From: Serratia marcescens
GTDB taxonomy: Bacteria; Pseudomonadota; Gammaproteobacteria; Enterobacterales; Enterobacteriaceae
Direction of reading: 5' to 3'
Assembly (NCBI RefSeq): GCF_001902635.1
Contig: NZ_MJAO01000003.1
Location: 186,001 to 250,000 of the forward strand
DNA: 64,000 nt
The notes beneath the pieces are model-generated. The model was not told the origin of the DNA. It did not search any database and saw nothing but the letters and a program-made list of their open reading frames with translations. Every line of letters begins with the position of its first letter. Positions within the stretch are counted from its first letter, which is position 1. Positions 55,341-64,000 of this stretch are shown here, one piece after another. The position numbers and the translations under genes are program-made.

Positions 55341-55417
55341 TCCCCGCCAATCCAATAAAAAATGATTCAGCACAATAAAAAGTAAAAAGCAGGATGCCAA
55401 CCGAGGAGATACTGAAT

Positions 55418-56758
55418 ATGGCAACCGATAATGCTGTTATTGATAAAGATATTATTACCGCCCCTGATAAAAACCGTTTATATAGAAAAATAGCTTGGCG
55501 CATTATGCCCATTTTATTAGTGAGCTATATCGTCGGTTATCTCGACCGGGTTGGGATTTCGTTTTCGAAATTCCAAATGATGCCCGATATTCTGAACGGC
55601 AATGTCTCGATGGCCGAGGCCGTTTACGGGCTGGGTGCCGGGGTGTTTTTCATCGGCTATATCATCGCCGGGGTACCCAGTAACATTCTGCTGAGCCGTT
55701 ACGGCGCCAGAAAGATCATCGCGCTGCTGATGGTGGTATGGGGGACGATCTCGATGCTGAGTATCTTTATCACCAACCCCTGGCAATTCTACCTGGCGCG
55801 TTTCCTGCTGGGGCTGGCGGAGGCCGGCTTTTACCCCGGCGTGATCCTCTATCTGACGCTGTGGTTCCCCTCCAGCCAGCGCGCCAAGATGACCGCGTTG
55901 TTCGTGTGCGGTATCCCGGTCAGCAATATCATCGGCGGCCCGCTATGCGGTTGGATCATCGAGCACATGAACGGCCTGATGAATCTCTCCGGCTGGCAGT
56001 GGTTGTTCTTTATCAGCGGCCCGCGCGCGCTGTTGATCGCCATCGTCATCTTCTGCTTCCTGGATAACACCTATCAGAGCGCCAAATGGCTCAGCCCGCA
56101 GGAGAAGGCGCTGATCAAAGAGGATATGGCGCAGAGCGTGCCGAGCCAGGGCGCCGCAGGCGGGCAGGAATGGACGATGAAGAGCATGCTGAGATCGTCC
56201 GCGTTCACCAAAATGTGGCTGATTTGCTTTTGCACCGTAATGGGTCAAGGCGGGCTGGCGTTTTGGGTGCCGACCATCATTCGCGATACCGGCGTGACTT
56301 CGGTAATGGATATCGGCCTGCTGACCATGTTGCCATACATGCTGGCGGTGGTGGCGATGCTGGTGGCCGCGCGAAGTTCGGACAAGCACCGCGAACGGCG
56401 CTGGCACATCATAGTGCCGTTCTGCATCGCCGCGGTATCGCTGATCTTTATCGGCCTGTTCCCGGACAACAAGCACGTGGTGATGGCGGCGCTGTGCGTG
56501 GCGGTGGCGTCGAGCCTGGTGCCGTCGCCGCTGTTCTGGAGCTTGCCGAACGCCATCTTTACCGGCACCTGCGCTGCAGCGGGCATCGCGCTGATTAACT
56601 CCATCGCCAATATCGGCGGATTTATTTCGCCTTATATCATCGGCTATTTCAAACAGCTGACCCACAGCAATTTGGCGGCGATGTGCGTTTTGTCGGCGAT
56701 GATGATACTGGGCGCCTTATTAACCTACAGCGTGCCGGCGAAATGGGTCAATAAATAA
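55418..56758 (+). CDS. ACS-family MFS transporter in the glyoxylate operon
   Basis: 446-aa inner-membrane carrier with 12 predicted helices. It is of the anion:cation symporter type (IMPILLVSYIVGYLDRVGISFSKFQM at helix 1, typical of GudP-, tartrate- or allantoate-type carriers). RBS GAGGAG precedes ATG 55418. E. coli has the allantoin permease allP further along at this point instead. Position between glxR and glxK suggests import of glycerate, hydroxypyruvate, tartronate or an allantoin-related acid. Confidence 0.85.
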   Translation: MATDNAVIDKDIITAPDKNRLYRKIAWRIMPILLVSYIVGYLDRVGISFSKFQMMPDILNGNVSMAEAVYGLGAGVFFIGYIIAGVPSNILLSRYGARKIIALLMVVWGTISMLSIFITNPWQFYLARFLLGLAEAGFYPGVILYLTLWFPSSQRAKMTALFVCGIPVSNIIGGPLCGWIIEHMNGLMNLSGWQWLFFISGPRALLIAIVIFCFLDNTYQSAKWLSPQEKALIKEDMAQSVPSQGAAGGQEWTMKSMLRSSAFTKMWLICFCTVMGQGGLAFWVPTIIRDTGVTSVMDIGLLTMLPYMLAVVAMLVAARSSDKHRERRWHIIVPFCIAAVSLIFIGLFPDNKHVVMAALCVAVASSLVPSPLFWSLPNAIFTGTCAAAGIALINSIANIGGFISPYIIGYFKQLTHSNLAAMCVLSAMMILGALLTYSVPAKWVNK

Positions 56759-56848
56759 CACTTTCATTCATCTTCATTAAATAGTCGGCAACAGTTTTAT
56801 TTTATTTCGCCATGCATTTCTCATCTGGTTATTTCAGCGGAGGAAGGC

Positions 56849-56917
56849 ATGGCCATTTTTATTTCTGCTCAAATAAGGATGCGCCATGAAAATTGTTATT
56901 GCACCGGATTCATTTAA
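56849..56917 (+). CDS. Possible 22-codon leader ORF overlapping glxK
   Basis: A very strong Shine-Dalgarno (CGGAGGAAGG) stands 1-2 bases to about 5 bases before ATG 56849. That frame codes 22 residues and ends at TAA 56915-56917, 32 bases inside glxK in another frame. It might couple ribosome delivery to the weaker glxK RBS. There is no homology I know, so coding is uncertain. Confidence 0.3.
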   Translation: MAIFISAQIRMRHENCYCTGFI

Positions 56918-58028
56918 AGAAAGCGTCAGCGCGGAATGGGCGGCGCGGGCGATCGCGCGCGGTTTTCACGAAGTTTACCCCGCAGCCGAATGCCTTTGCC
57001 TGCCGATCGCCGACGGCGGTGAAGGTACGGTGGACGCACTGGTGGCCGCCACCGGCGGGCGCAAGGTGAACGTGAGCGCAACGGGGCTGTTGGGGGAACG
57101 GGTGGCGGCGTTTTACGGCGTCAGCGGCGACGGCAAGACGGCGGTGATCGAAATGGCGGCGGCCAGTGGCTTGATGCTGACGCCGGCGGCGCAGCGCAAT
57201 CCACTGCTGGCGACCAGCTACGGCACCGGCGAACTGATCCTGCATGCGCTGGATCAGGGCATACGTCACCTGATCCTCGGCATCGGTGGCAGTGCCACGG
57301 TGGACGGCGGCGTCGGCATGGTGCAGGCGTTGGGCGGCCGTTTCTATCGTCCGGACGGCAAGGCGTTGCCGTGGGGCGGCGGCGAGCTGGCGACGCTGAG
57401 CGGCATCGATCTCAGCGTGCTGGATGCGCGCCTGCGACAGTGCCGGATAGAAGTCGCCTGCGATGTAGACAACCCGCTGGTGGGGCCGCGTGGCGCGGCG
57501 GCGGTATTTGGGCCGCAGAAGGGCGCGACGGCGGCGATGGTGGCGCAGTTGGAACAGGGCCTGGTGCAGTATGCTGAGGTGATCCGTCAGAGCACCGGGC
57601 GCGACGTGCGGCACATCGCCGGCGGCGGGGCGGCAGGCGGCATGGGGATCGCCAGCCTGGTGTTCCTCGGCGCGACGCTGAAGCCGGGCATTGAGATCGT
57701 GATGGCGGCACTGGGGCTGGAGCAGGCGCTGGCGGACGCCGATCTGCTGATTACCGGCGAGGGGCGTATCGACAGCCAAACGCTGGGCGGCAAGGCGCTG
57801 TCCGGCGTCGCCCGTCTGGCGCGGGCGCGCGGCCTGCCGGTCATCGCGTTGGCCGGTGTGGTGGAAGAGGGGGCGGAGGCGCTGCACGCGCAGGGGATCG
57901 ACGCCATGTTCAGCATTCTGCCGCGCCTGAGTACGCTGGAGGTCGCGCTGTCGCAAGGGGAACTCAACCTGCAGCGCTGCGCCGCCAACATCGCCCGCGC
58001 GATGCGGATTGGCCAGCGATTGGGATAA
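56886..58028 (+). CDS. glxK: Glycerate 2-kinase (glyoxylate operon copy)
   Basis: 380-aa kinase making 2-phosphoglycerate from D-glycerate, the end of the glyoxylate-to-glycolysis route. It shares [45 protein letters not shown] and [10 protein letters not shown] with the copy at 8804-9967. RBS AAGGA precedes ATG. A 127-bp gap to the MFS gene contains a possible leader ORF. It converges on allE. Confidence 0.94.
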   Translation: MKIVIAPDSFKESVSAEWAARAIARGFHEVYPAAECLCLPIADGGEGTVDALVAATGGRKVNVSATGLLGERVAAFYGVSGDGKTAVIEMAAASGLMLTPAAQRNPLLATSYGTGELILHALDQGIRHLILGIGGSATVDGGVGMVQALGGRFYRPDGKALPWGGGELATLSGIDLSVLDARLRQCRIEVACDVDNPLVGPRGAAAVFGPQKGATAAMVAQLEQGLVQYAEVIRQSTGRDVRHIAGGGAAGGMGIASLVFLGATLKPGIEIVMAALGLEQALADADLLITGEGRIDSQTLGGKALSGVARLARARGLPVIALAGVVEEGAEALHAQGIDAMFSILPRLSTLEVALSQGELNLQRCAANIARAMRIGQRLG

Positions 58029-58029
58029 A

Positions 58030-58060
58030 AAAGAAGGCCACGCTGCGCGAGCAGGTGGCC
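58030..58060. terminator. Terminator between glxK and allE
   Basis: GGCCAC plus CTGC pairs with GCAG plus GTGGCC around a GCGA loop (58036-58060, one bulge). On the minus strand a T-rich run follows, so it mainly closes the allD-allC-MFS-allE operon. On the plus strand the T run is weaker. Confidence 0.7.
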
Positions 58061-58081
58061 TTGGTTTTCGCGGCGCAGCGG

Positions 58082-58867
58082 TTACGGCTCAACGTCGCGG
58101 TTACAGTCCTTGGAGTAGATGTAGCTGAAGGTTTCCTGGCCCACCGCATAGCCCGCCTGTTGCACATAGGCGCCCATAAAGATGTAGTCACCTTGCTTCA
58201 CCGGCATCCACTCGTTGTCCAGGTTGTACACGCCGGCGCCGCTGAGAATGTAGGCGCCATGCTCCTGCACGTGGGTCTCGATGTAGCCGTGGCTGGCGCC
58301 GGGCGCGAAGGAGAGGATGTGCATATTCATGTCGAAGCCCAGATCTTTCGGCAGCAGATCCTGCAGGATCACCTCGCTCATGCCTTCGTAGTGGATCTTC
58401 TCCAGGTTGGCGACGTTGTTGCTGACCACGTGCGCCTCGTAGCCCTTGATGTGCTGGTAGCGGCGCTTGTAGAGGAACAGGCGGCTGGATTGGCCGCCGT
58501 TGGCGTTTTCCAGCCGCATCGTGACGCCCGCCGGACAGTAAAGGTAGCCGCCGGCGGTCAGCGGGTAGTCGGTGGCGTCGGCGGAAGCGGTGATGGCGCC
58601 GTCGATGACGTACACAAAGGTTTCGATCTCTTCGCCGCCAAAGCCTTTGGTATTGCGGCCGCAGTCGTGCAGCGTTACCAGATAATCGACGAAGGTGGCG
58701 CCCAGTTTCGGCGTCGACAAGATGGTGACGTCGCAGTTTTCAAAGCCGGGAATGACGTTGCGCACCAGGCCGTTCGGCGGGATCAGCGCATAGTTGCCGC
58801 GTTTGATGATAGCGCGCGTTGACAGAATGTCGGTTGGATAACCGGTTTGATTGTTGAAGTAACCCAC
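58082..58867 (-). CDS. allE: (S)-ureidoglycine aminohydrolase
   Basis: 261-aa bicupin metalloenzyme (formerly YlbA) converting (S)-ureidoglycine to (S)-ureidoglycolate and ammonia. Metal and substrate motifs lie in the C-terminal cupin: LSFAPGASHGYIETHVQEHGAYILSGAGVYNLD with conserved His, Glu and His residues. RBS AGGAG lies upstream. It is last in the minus-strand operon. Confidence 0.94.
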   Translation of the reverse strand: MGYFNNQTGYPTDILSTRAIIKRGNYALIPPNGLVRNVIPGFENCDVTILSTPKLGATFVDYLVTLHDCGRNTKGFGGEEIETFVYVIDGAITASADATDYPLTAGGYLYCPAGVTMRLENANGGQSSRLFLYKRRYQHIKGYEAHVVSNNVANLEKIHYEGMSEVILQDLLPKDLGFDMNMHILSFAPGASHGYIETHVQEHGAYILSGAGVYNLDNEWMPVKQGDYIFMGAYVQQAGYAVGQETFSYIYSKDCNRDVEP

Positions 58868-58927
58868 GTTGATTCTCCTGATCGTTGAAAGGGCGCCGCG
58901 GCGGCGCCCGGTAAAAAAAAAGCGCCG

Positions 58928-60187
58928 TCAGGCCTCGGTGGCCGTTCGGGTTGGCGTAGTGCGTTTCATCAAGACGTTGACGGTGAAGAAAATGGCGGTG
59001 CCTACCAGCAGGATGGCGGCGGAGATGTAAAAGCCCATCACCTTGGAGCCGGTGCTGTCGGAGATCACGCCGGTCAGGAAGGGGGCGATCACCGACGAAG
59101 ACATGCCGAAGAAGTTGAACACGCCGAAGCTGGTGCCATAGCCTTTCTTCGGCGCGTTGTCGGCGACGAAGGAGATCATGATCGGATCGACCGCCAGCTT
59201 GCCCAGCAGCCCGTACAGGATCAGGCTGATCAGCAGCATGGTGGAGTCCGGTGAGATGACGGTGCAGACCAGCATCACCGCCGCGCACAGCTCGAGGAAA
59301 ATGATCAGCTGCACCTTCTTGTTGCGGAAACGGTCGGACATACGGCTGAAGAACAGCGCGCCCGGCACCGACGCGAATGCCACCAAGGCGGAGGAGAAGC
59401 CGATGGCCACCCCTTCAAAGCCGCGCTCTTGCTGCAGGAACGAGGGCAGCCAGGTGACGATCATGTAGTAGCCGTAGCAGGTGGCGAAGTACATCGCGTA
59501 GGCGGAGACCATGCGCAGGCTGAACAGGCCGCTGGCCTGGCCGTCCTCTTCGGGCTCGATCGCCGTCGGCGCAACTTTCTGGCTGACGGGCGCCGGGGCC
59601 CGCGGCTGCGAGCCTTTGATGACCACGGCGAACACCAGCGTCATCGCCACCAGCAGGCCGGTGATGATGAACAGCATGATCTGCCAGTTCATGTTGAAGC
59701 TTTTTACCAGCAGGCTGGAGGCGATCAGGCCGATGGCCATGCCGAGCGCCGAGCCGCTGTTGATCACTGCGGTGGCCAGGCCGCGCCGCTCCAGCGGGAT
59801 ATTTTCTGACGACAGGGAATAGGCCGAGCCGTAATAAGAGCCGCAGCCCATGCCCGCCAGCAGGCTGCCGGCGTACACCATGGTCAGGCTGGTGGCGTTG
59901 CCGATCAGCAGCGTGGCGATGATGAACAGGCAGAAGCCCGGGATCAGCACTACCTTCTTGCCGAATTTATCCACCAGGATGCCCGCCGGGATCTGCATCC
60001 CGGTGTAGGCGAAGAAGTAGAAGCTGGCGATCAGCCCCATTTCCGCATTGGAGTGCGCGCCGATGGTTTGCTGGATCTCGGGGAGGATCGGCGTCAAGAC
60101 GGTGCGATAGATCCAGATCACCGCCCAGCCCAGGCAGAGCACGACGACGATCTTTTTCCAGTAGCGCGGGTCGATGTCGTTGCTCAT
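58928..60187 (-). CDS. MFS transporter between allC and allE
   Basis: 419-aa carrier with 12 predicted helices. Features include WIYRTVLTPILPEIQQTIG in helix 1 and the motif GILVDKFGKKVVLIPG between helices 2 and 3. Its start overlaps the allC stop by 4 bases, so it is translated with allantoate amidohydrolase. This ties it to allantoin, allantoate or ureidoglycolate uptake. E. coli has no transporter at this point of its operon, where allC, allD and allE lie close together. Confidence 0.85.
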   Translation of the reverse strand: MSNDIDPRYWKKIVVVLCLGWAVIWIYRTVLTPILPEIQQTIGAHSNAEMGLIASFYFFAYTGMQIPAGILVDKFGKKVVLIPGFCLFIIATLLIGNATSLTMVYAGSLLAGMGCGSYYGSAYSLSSENIPLERRGLATAVINSGSALGMAIGLIASSLLVKSFNMNWQIMLFIITGLLVAMTLVFAVVIKGSQPRAPAPVSQKVAPTAIEPEEDGQASGLFSLRMVSAYAMYFATCYGYYMIVTWLPSFLQQERGFEGVAIGFSSALVAFASVPGALFFSRMSDRFRNKKVQLIIFLELCAAVMLVCTVISPDSTMLLISLILYGLLGKLAVDPIMISFVADNAPKKGYGTSFGVFNFFGMSSSVIAPFLTGVISDSTGSKVMGFYISAAILLVGTAIFFTVNVLMKRTTPTRTATEA

Positions 60188-61431
60188 GCCTCGGCCCCCT
60201 GCTCGGTGTAGGCCAGCTGATACAGCGTCTGCGCCAGGATTTTCACCCCTTCGTTCAAATCGGCGACGGCGGTTTTTTCCGCCGGGTTATGGCTGATGCC
60301 GGCGATGCTCGGCACGAACATCATCACCGTCGGCACGCGCGGGGCGAAGATTTGCGCGTCGTGCCCGGCGCCGCTGTGCATCATGCGGTAATTCAGCCGC
60401 TGCGTTTCGCATAGGCGGCTGACGCAGGCCACCAGCTGTTCGTTCATCGGGATCGGTGCTTCGTCCATCCACAGATCGATCTCGGCCTCGATGCCCATTT
60501 CGGCGCAAATGCGCTGGATATCCCGCTCGATCTCCTGCGTGAAGCGCAGCAGCGCGGCCTGATCGGTATGGCGGCAGTCGAGAGTGAAGTGGGTGAAGCC
60601 CGGCACCACGTTGACGGTATTCGGCTTCGGATCCACCTTGCCGAAGGTCAGCACCAGCGGATCGCCCTCGGCGCGCGCTTTGGCGATCGATTCGCAACAG
60701 ATGCGGCTGAAGGCGTGCACGGTATCCCGGCGGTAGCTCATCGGGGTGGTGCCGGCGTGGTTGGCTTCGCCCTGCAGCCGCACGTCGTAGCGCCGTTGGC
60801 CGACGATGCTGGTCACCACGCCGATGGTTTTACCTTCGGTTTCCAGTACCTTGCCCTGTTCGATGTGGATCTCGACGAAGGCCGCGATATCGCTGCGCAG
60901 TGGCTGATGCGGCGGGAGGAAATCGAAGCCGGCGTCATGCATGGCGGTGACGAAACCGACGCCCTTGGCGTCCGTGATGTGCTGCACGTCTTCCCGCCGG
61001 GCCAGGCCGACGATGTTCTTGCTTCCCCAGAAAACATAAGGGAAGCGGCTGCCTTCTTCTTCCGCCAGCGCGATGACTTCCAGACTGCGCAGCGGCGGGC
61101 CATAGGTGTCCTTGAGGTGTTTGATCGCCATAAAGGCGGCTTCGATGCCGAACTGGCCGTCGAGGTTGCCGCCGTTGACCACCGTGTCGATGTGCGAACC
61201 GGAGAGAATCACCTGGTCGGGGTATTTGCTACCCTCCAGCCGGCCGAACAGGTTGCCGACCGCATCAAAGTGGGTGCTCAGCCCCGCGGCGTCAAAGGCG
61301 TTTTTCAACGCGTGCTGCGCCTCGATCCATTCCTGGGTATAAAGCAGACGCGTCATGCCGCCGCTGGGATCGGCGCCGATTTTCGATAACCAGCCGGAAA
61401 TATCACGGATTTCTTGTTGGAAGTCTTTCAT
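60184..61431 (-). CDS. allC: Allantoate amidohydrolase
   Basis: 415-aa M20-family binuclear metal hydrolase that converts allantoate to ureidoglycine, CO2 and ammonia. Metal ligands lie in GSHIDTVVNGGNLDGQFG and LAEEEGSRFPYVFWGSKN, with HIEQGKVLE and a C-terminal SGAGHDAQ. It is 171 bp downstream of allD and overlaps the following MFS gene. The allD-allC gap holds no gene; TTGACA on the minus strand at about 61561 might be part of an internal promoter. Confidence 0.95.
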   Translation of the reverse strand: MKDFQQEIRDISGWLSKIGADPSGGMTRLLYTQEWIEAQHALKNAFDAAGLSTHFDAVGNLFGRLEGSKYPDQVILSGSHIDTVVNGGNLDGQFGIEAAFMAIKHLKDTYGPPLRSLEVIALAEEEGSRFPYVFWGSKNIVGLARREDVQHITDAKGVGFVTAMHDAGFDFLPPHQPLRSDIAAFVEIHIEQGKVLETEGKTIGVVTSIVGQRRYDVRLQGEANHAGTTPMSYRRDTVHAFSRICCESIAKARAEGDPLVLTFGKVDPKPNTVNVVPGFTHFTLDCRHTDQAALLRFTQEIERDIQRICAEMGIEAEIDLWMDEAPIPMNEQLVACVSRLCETQRLNYRMMHSGAGHDAQIFAPRVPTVMMFVPSIAGISHNPAEKTAVADLNEGVKILAQTLYQLAYTEQGAEA

Positions 61432-61602
61432 GTTTACCTGCCCGCATGTTATGTCTCAGCGGCGATGCGGCCAGGGCGGATGATAGTCGCCGCCGGCCGG
61501 CCTATTGCGCTGAGCGCGCTGATGAAGGTTTTCTTTTTCTCCCCGGCTCTGAAATGTCAACCGCGAGCCGCGGCGTAAAAAGCCCACGATAATAAAATTT
61601 CG

Positions 61603-62652
61603 TTAACTGGCGAAGGGGTCTTTATGGTCGTAAGAACGCTGGTAAATATCATTTGAAATTAAGTATTGATAAATATCGTCGACGATTTCGATACCGTTTT
61701 CATCGCTTTCCATTTCTCGCGCATGGCTGTTCTGCCCAGGATAAAGCACTTTGCTGACGCCCGGTGCCGGTTTAACGGCATTCAACTCTTTCATCACCTG
61801 GCTGATATTTTTACGGAACGCCGGTTCGTTGGTGAAATAACCCGGATTCAACACGATATGCAATTGGCCCAACTCCCGGCCGGCGCTGAGATCGTGATAC
61901 ATCGAGCTGACGTGCTTGCCGAACGGCAAACCGAGCAAAATGCCCGACAGCACGTCGACCATCATCATCAGGCCGTAGCCTTTCGGCCCGGCGATCGGCA
62001 GCAGCCCGCTGACGGCGAACGGATCGGTGGTGCGCTCGCCCTTGGCGTCCACTGCCCAGGAGTCGGGGATAGCGGCGTTGCGCGAACGGGCGTCCAGCAC
62101 TTTGCCCCAGGCCTGCACGGTGGTGGCCATATCGAAGGTAATCAGCTCGTCACCTTCGCCCGGCGCGGAAAAGGCGATGGGGTTGGTGCCGTAGTAAACC
62201 TCGGCGCCGCCGTACGGCACCACCATCGGATCGGATTGGCACAGTGAAATGCCGACCATGCCGGCGCGTGCCGCCTGCTGCACGAAGTACGACAGCGCAC
62301 CGCTGTGGCCGATGCGCCGCACGCCCACCACCGCCACGCCGTTCTCTTTCGCCATCTCGATGGCACGATCCATGCTCAGCTTGGCCGCCACGTGCCCGGC
62401 ACCGTTGTCGCCGTCGAAAATGGCGCTGCAGGGGCCGGTTTTTTCAAAGGTGAAATGGGGGTGATTATTGGTGCCGCCCTTGCTGATGCGTTCTGAATAG
62501 TATTCGACCCTAACCGCACCGTGAGAGTGGATGCCGCGCGCATCGGCATGAACCAGCACGTCGGCGACGATGCCGGCGTGTTCCTGGCTCAGGCCGGCGG
62601 CGTGAATTTTTTGCTGGATAAGCTGATGCAATTGTTGTTTAGAGACCTTCAT
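61603..62652 (-). CDS. allD: Ureidoglycolate dehydrogenase
   Basis: 349-aa NAD-dependent enzyme of the LDH2/malate dehydrogenase family oxidising (S)-ureidoglycolate to oxalurate. Segments are HADARGIHSHGAVRVEYY with the active-site His, GAEVYYGTNPIAFSAPG, and GYGLMMMVDVLSGILLGLPFG. ATG 62652 has AGGA six bases upstream; six in-frame codons before it are not used by the family. Oxalurate is the substrate of the fdrA-linked carbamoyl transfer system encoded divergently. Confidence 0.94.
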   Translation of the reverse strand: MKVSKQQLHQLIQQKIHAAGLSQEHAGIVADVLVHADARGIHSHGAVRVEYYSERISKGGTNNHPHFTFEKTGPCSAIFDGDNGAGHVAAKLSMDRAIEMAKENGVAVVGVRRIGHSGALSYFVQQAARAGMVGISLCQSDPMVVPYGGAEVYYGTNPIAFSAPGEGDELITFDMATTVQAWGKVLDARSRNAAIPDSWAVDAKGERTTDPFAVSGLLPIAGPKGYGLMMMVDVLSGILLGLPFGKHVSSMYHDLSAGRELGQLHIVLNPGYFTNEPAFRKNISQVMKELNAVKPAPGVSKVLYPGQNSHAREMESDENGIEIVDDIYQYLISNDIYQRSYDHKDPFAS

Positions 62653-62780
62653 ATACAGTCCTTTTATCACTACGGTTTATTTAATTCACCTCTGCGTTGT
62701 AATGTATAAATACCGGGGGGGAATAATGTGATCCAGATGCATTTTATTCGATTGGGTTAAAAATTCGTTGAATGAAATCA

Positions 62781-62866
62781 CCATTGTTAGAAGTTTTTTT
62801 ATAAATGTATATTTCCACATGAGTTAACTAATACTCGGTCGATTAAGTTATTTTTTCTAACAATGG
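62781..62866. repeat. 12-bp inverted repeat between allD and fdrA
   Basis: CCATTGTTAGAA at 62781-62792 recurs inverted as TTCTAACAATGG at 62855-62866, a perfect match across a 62-bp AT-rich centre. In a divergent promoter region next to allS this suggests two binding sites for one regulator, AllS being the best candidate. Confidence 0.75.
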
Positions 62867-62872
62867 ATAAAG

Positions 62873-62888
62873 TGTGACCACACTCACC
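62873..62888. promoter_or_regulatory. CRP-like site upstream of fdrA
   Basis: TGTGA-CCACAC-TCACC matches the CRP half-site consensus TGTGA-N6-TCACA at 9 of 10 defined bases. A weaker half-site (TGTGA then TGCAT) lies near 62730. The remainder of the 358-bp allD-fdrA gap is AT-rich and holds no gene. Confidence 0.55.
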
Positions 62889-63010
62889 TCTGGACGTGAT
62901 TTTAATTTGTAGCGTATTAAGCAACCTTTTCGCAGGATTCAATACATCTCCGCGTCGCCGGCGTGGGAAATATTGCCGATATAATTAAATGCTGTCTTAA
63001 GGATATCACC

Positions 63011-64000
63011 ATGATCCATGCTTTTATTAAAAAAGGGAGCTTTCAGGATTCCGTCAGCCTGATGTTGATCTCCCGCAAACTCAGCGAATCTCCCAAGGTT
63101 GAGGAAATATCCGTCATGATGGGGACACCGGCCAATAAATCTTTATTGGAGGTGACCGGTTTTTGGCATCCGCAGTTTAGCGAAGCGACGCCGAACGATA
63201 TTTGCGTGGCGATCAAAGCGGAGTCCGCCGACGAAACGATCGCCGAGGAGGTCAGCGCGGCGCTGGAGACGGCGCTCAAGGCGCTTGCACAGGGCAGCCA
63301 GGGCGGGAAAAAACTGCTGCGAGCGCGCAGCTGGCGTACCGCCCGGCAGAAACTGCCCGCCGCCAATCTGGCGCTGATCTCGATCGCCGGCGAATACGCG
63401 GCGGAGCTGGCGGATCGGGCGCTGGAAGACGGCTGCAACGTGATGATGTTCTCCGACAACGTCAGCCCGGCGCAGGAAGTGGCGTTGAAAACCAAGGCGC
63501 GTGAACGCGGGTTGATCGTGATGGGGCCGGACTGCGGCACTGCCTGCATCGCCGGTGCGCCGCTGGCGTTCGCCAACGTGGCGCCCGCCGGTTCCATCGG
63601 CGTGATCGGCGCCTCCGGCACCGGCATTCAGGAGCTGATCTCGCAAATTACCCTGGCGGGACAGGGCATCTCGCACGCCATCGGCTTAGGCGGGCGGGAT
63701 CTGACGGCGGAGATCGGCGGCATCAGCGCCATCAGCGCGCTGCGCATGCTGGCGGCGGATCCGCAGAGCTTGGTGTTGGCGTTCGTGTCCAAACCGCCGG
63801 CGCCTGAGGTGCGCCAGCGGGTGATCGATGAGATGAAAGCGCTCGGCAAGCCGGTGGTGGCACTGTTCCTCGGCGCGCAGTCCGCCGTGCGTCAGGACGG
63901 CAACATCACGTTCGCCGCCACGCTGGATGAGGCGGCGCGCCTGGCGGCGATGCTGGGCAGCGTGCAGCAACAGGCGGCACAACAGCCTGCGGTGCCCGGC
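63011..64000 (+). CDS. fdrA: FdrA protein, 5' part (oxamate carbamoyltransferase component)
   Basis: 330 codons without a stop run off the window end. The sequence MIHAFIKKGSFQDSVSLM, SVMMGTPANKSLLEVTGFW, GPDCGTACIAGAPLAFANV and GVIGASGTGIQE identifies FdrA, an acyl-CoA-synthetase-like protein. In E. coli, FdrA with its partners YlbE and YlbF is reported to split oxalurate to oxamate and carbamoyl phosphate, feeding carbamate kinase. RBS GGA lies 9 bases upstream. The partners should follow beyond the window. Confidence 0.93.
   Translation, partial: MIHAFIKKGSFQDSVSLMLISRKLSESPKVEEISVMMGTPANKSLLEVTGFWHPQFSEATPNDICVAIKAESADETIAEEVSAALETALKALAQGSQGGKKLLRARSWRTARQKLPAANLALISIAGEYAAELADRALEDGCNVMMFSDNVSPAQEVALKTKARERGLIVMGPDCGTACIAGAPLAFANVAPAGSIGVIGASGTGIQELISQITLAGQGISHAIGLGGRDLTAEIGGISAISALRMLAADPQSLVLAFVSKPPAPEVRQRVIDEMKALGKPVVALFLGAQSAVRQDGNITFAATLDEAARLAAMLGSVQQQAAQQPAVPG

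Overview
The window is enterobacterial chromosome with about 60% GC and dense, colinear genes. Its content and order point strongly to Serratia marcescens. The backbone follows the Escherichia coli apt-dnaX-ybaB-recR-htpG-adk-hemH-gsk-ybaL-fsr-ushA-ybaK-ybaP-copA-cueR-ybbJ-qmcA-allS order, with insertions. A complete 14-gene red-pigment (prodigiosin) cluster, pigA to pigN, lies between cueR and copA. That is the position described for pigmented S. marcescens. No IS element, integrase, tRNA, rRNA or CRISPR array was seen.

Layout. 1-6160: the 3' end of apt, then dnaX (with its programmed -1 frameshift signal), ybaB, recR, htpG (heat-shock-type promoter) and adk. 6276-9967: a CdaR-type regulator, a GntP-type permease and a first glycerate 2-kinase, inserted between adk and hemH. 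10087-17539: hemH, gsk, ybaL, fsr, ushA. 17649-21247: an AraC-type regulator divergent from a Bcr-type MFS exporter, then a lipoprotein PBP4-type peptidase. 21258-22772: ybaK and ybaP, with the ChiX small RNA gene between them on the other strand. 22907-25713: copA with three N-terminal metal-binding domains, a CueR operator, and a candidate frameshift signal that would release a two-domain copper chaperone. 25824-46780: pigA-N on the minus strand. 47187-48954: cueR, ybbJ, qmcA. 49027-64000: the allantoin/glyoxylate region, with allS, allA, allR, gcl, hyi, glxR, an ACS-family MFS gene and glxK, then the minus-strand operon allD-allC-MFS-allE and the divergent, truncated fdrA.

How the genes work together. 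In the pig operon, PigI, PigG and PigA make a pyrrolyl thioester from proline. PigJ and PigH extend it to a bipyrrole, and PigM, PigF and PigN finish 4-methoxy-2,2'-bipyrrole-5-carbaldehyde (MBC). PigD, PigE and PigB make 2-methyl-3-amylpyrrole (MAP). PigC joins the two halves, and PigL arms the carrier domains. In the all region, AllC, AllE, AllD and AllA degrade allantoate to glyoxylate. Gcl, Hyi (or GlxR) and GlxK then carry glyoxylate to 2-phosphoglycerate. AllR operator sequences are visible in front of gcl and between allS and allA. The allantoinase gene allB and the allantoin permease gene allP, part of this locus in E. coli, are absent here.

The observations most worth a second look are the copA frameshift site, the ChiX gene, the acyl-thioester-reductase-like N-terminal half of PigE, the AT-rich pigA/cueR intergenic region with its inverted repeats, and the allD/fdrA control region, which has a 12-bp inverted repeat and a CRP-like site.
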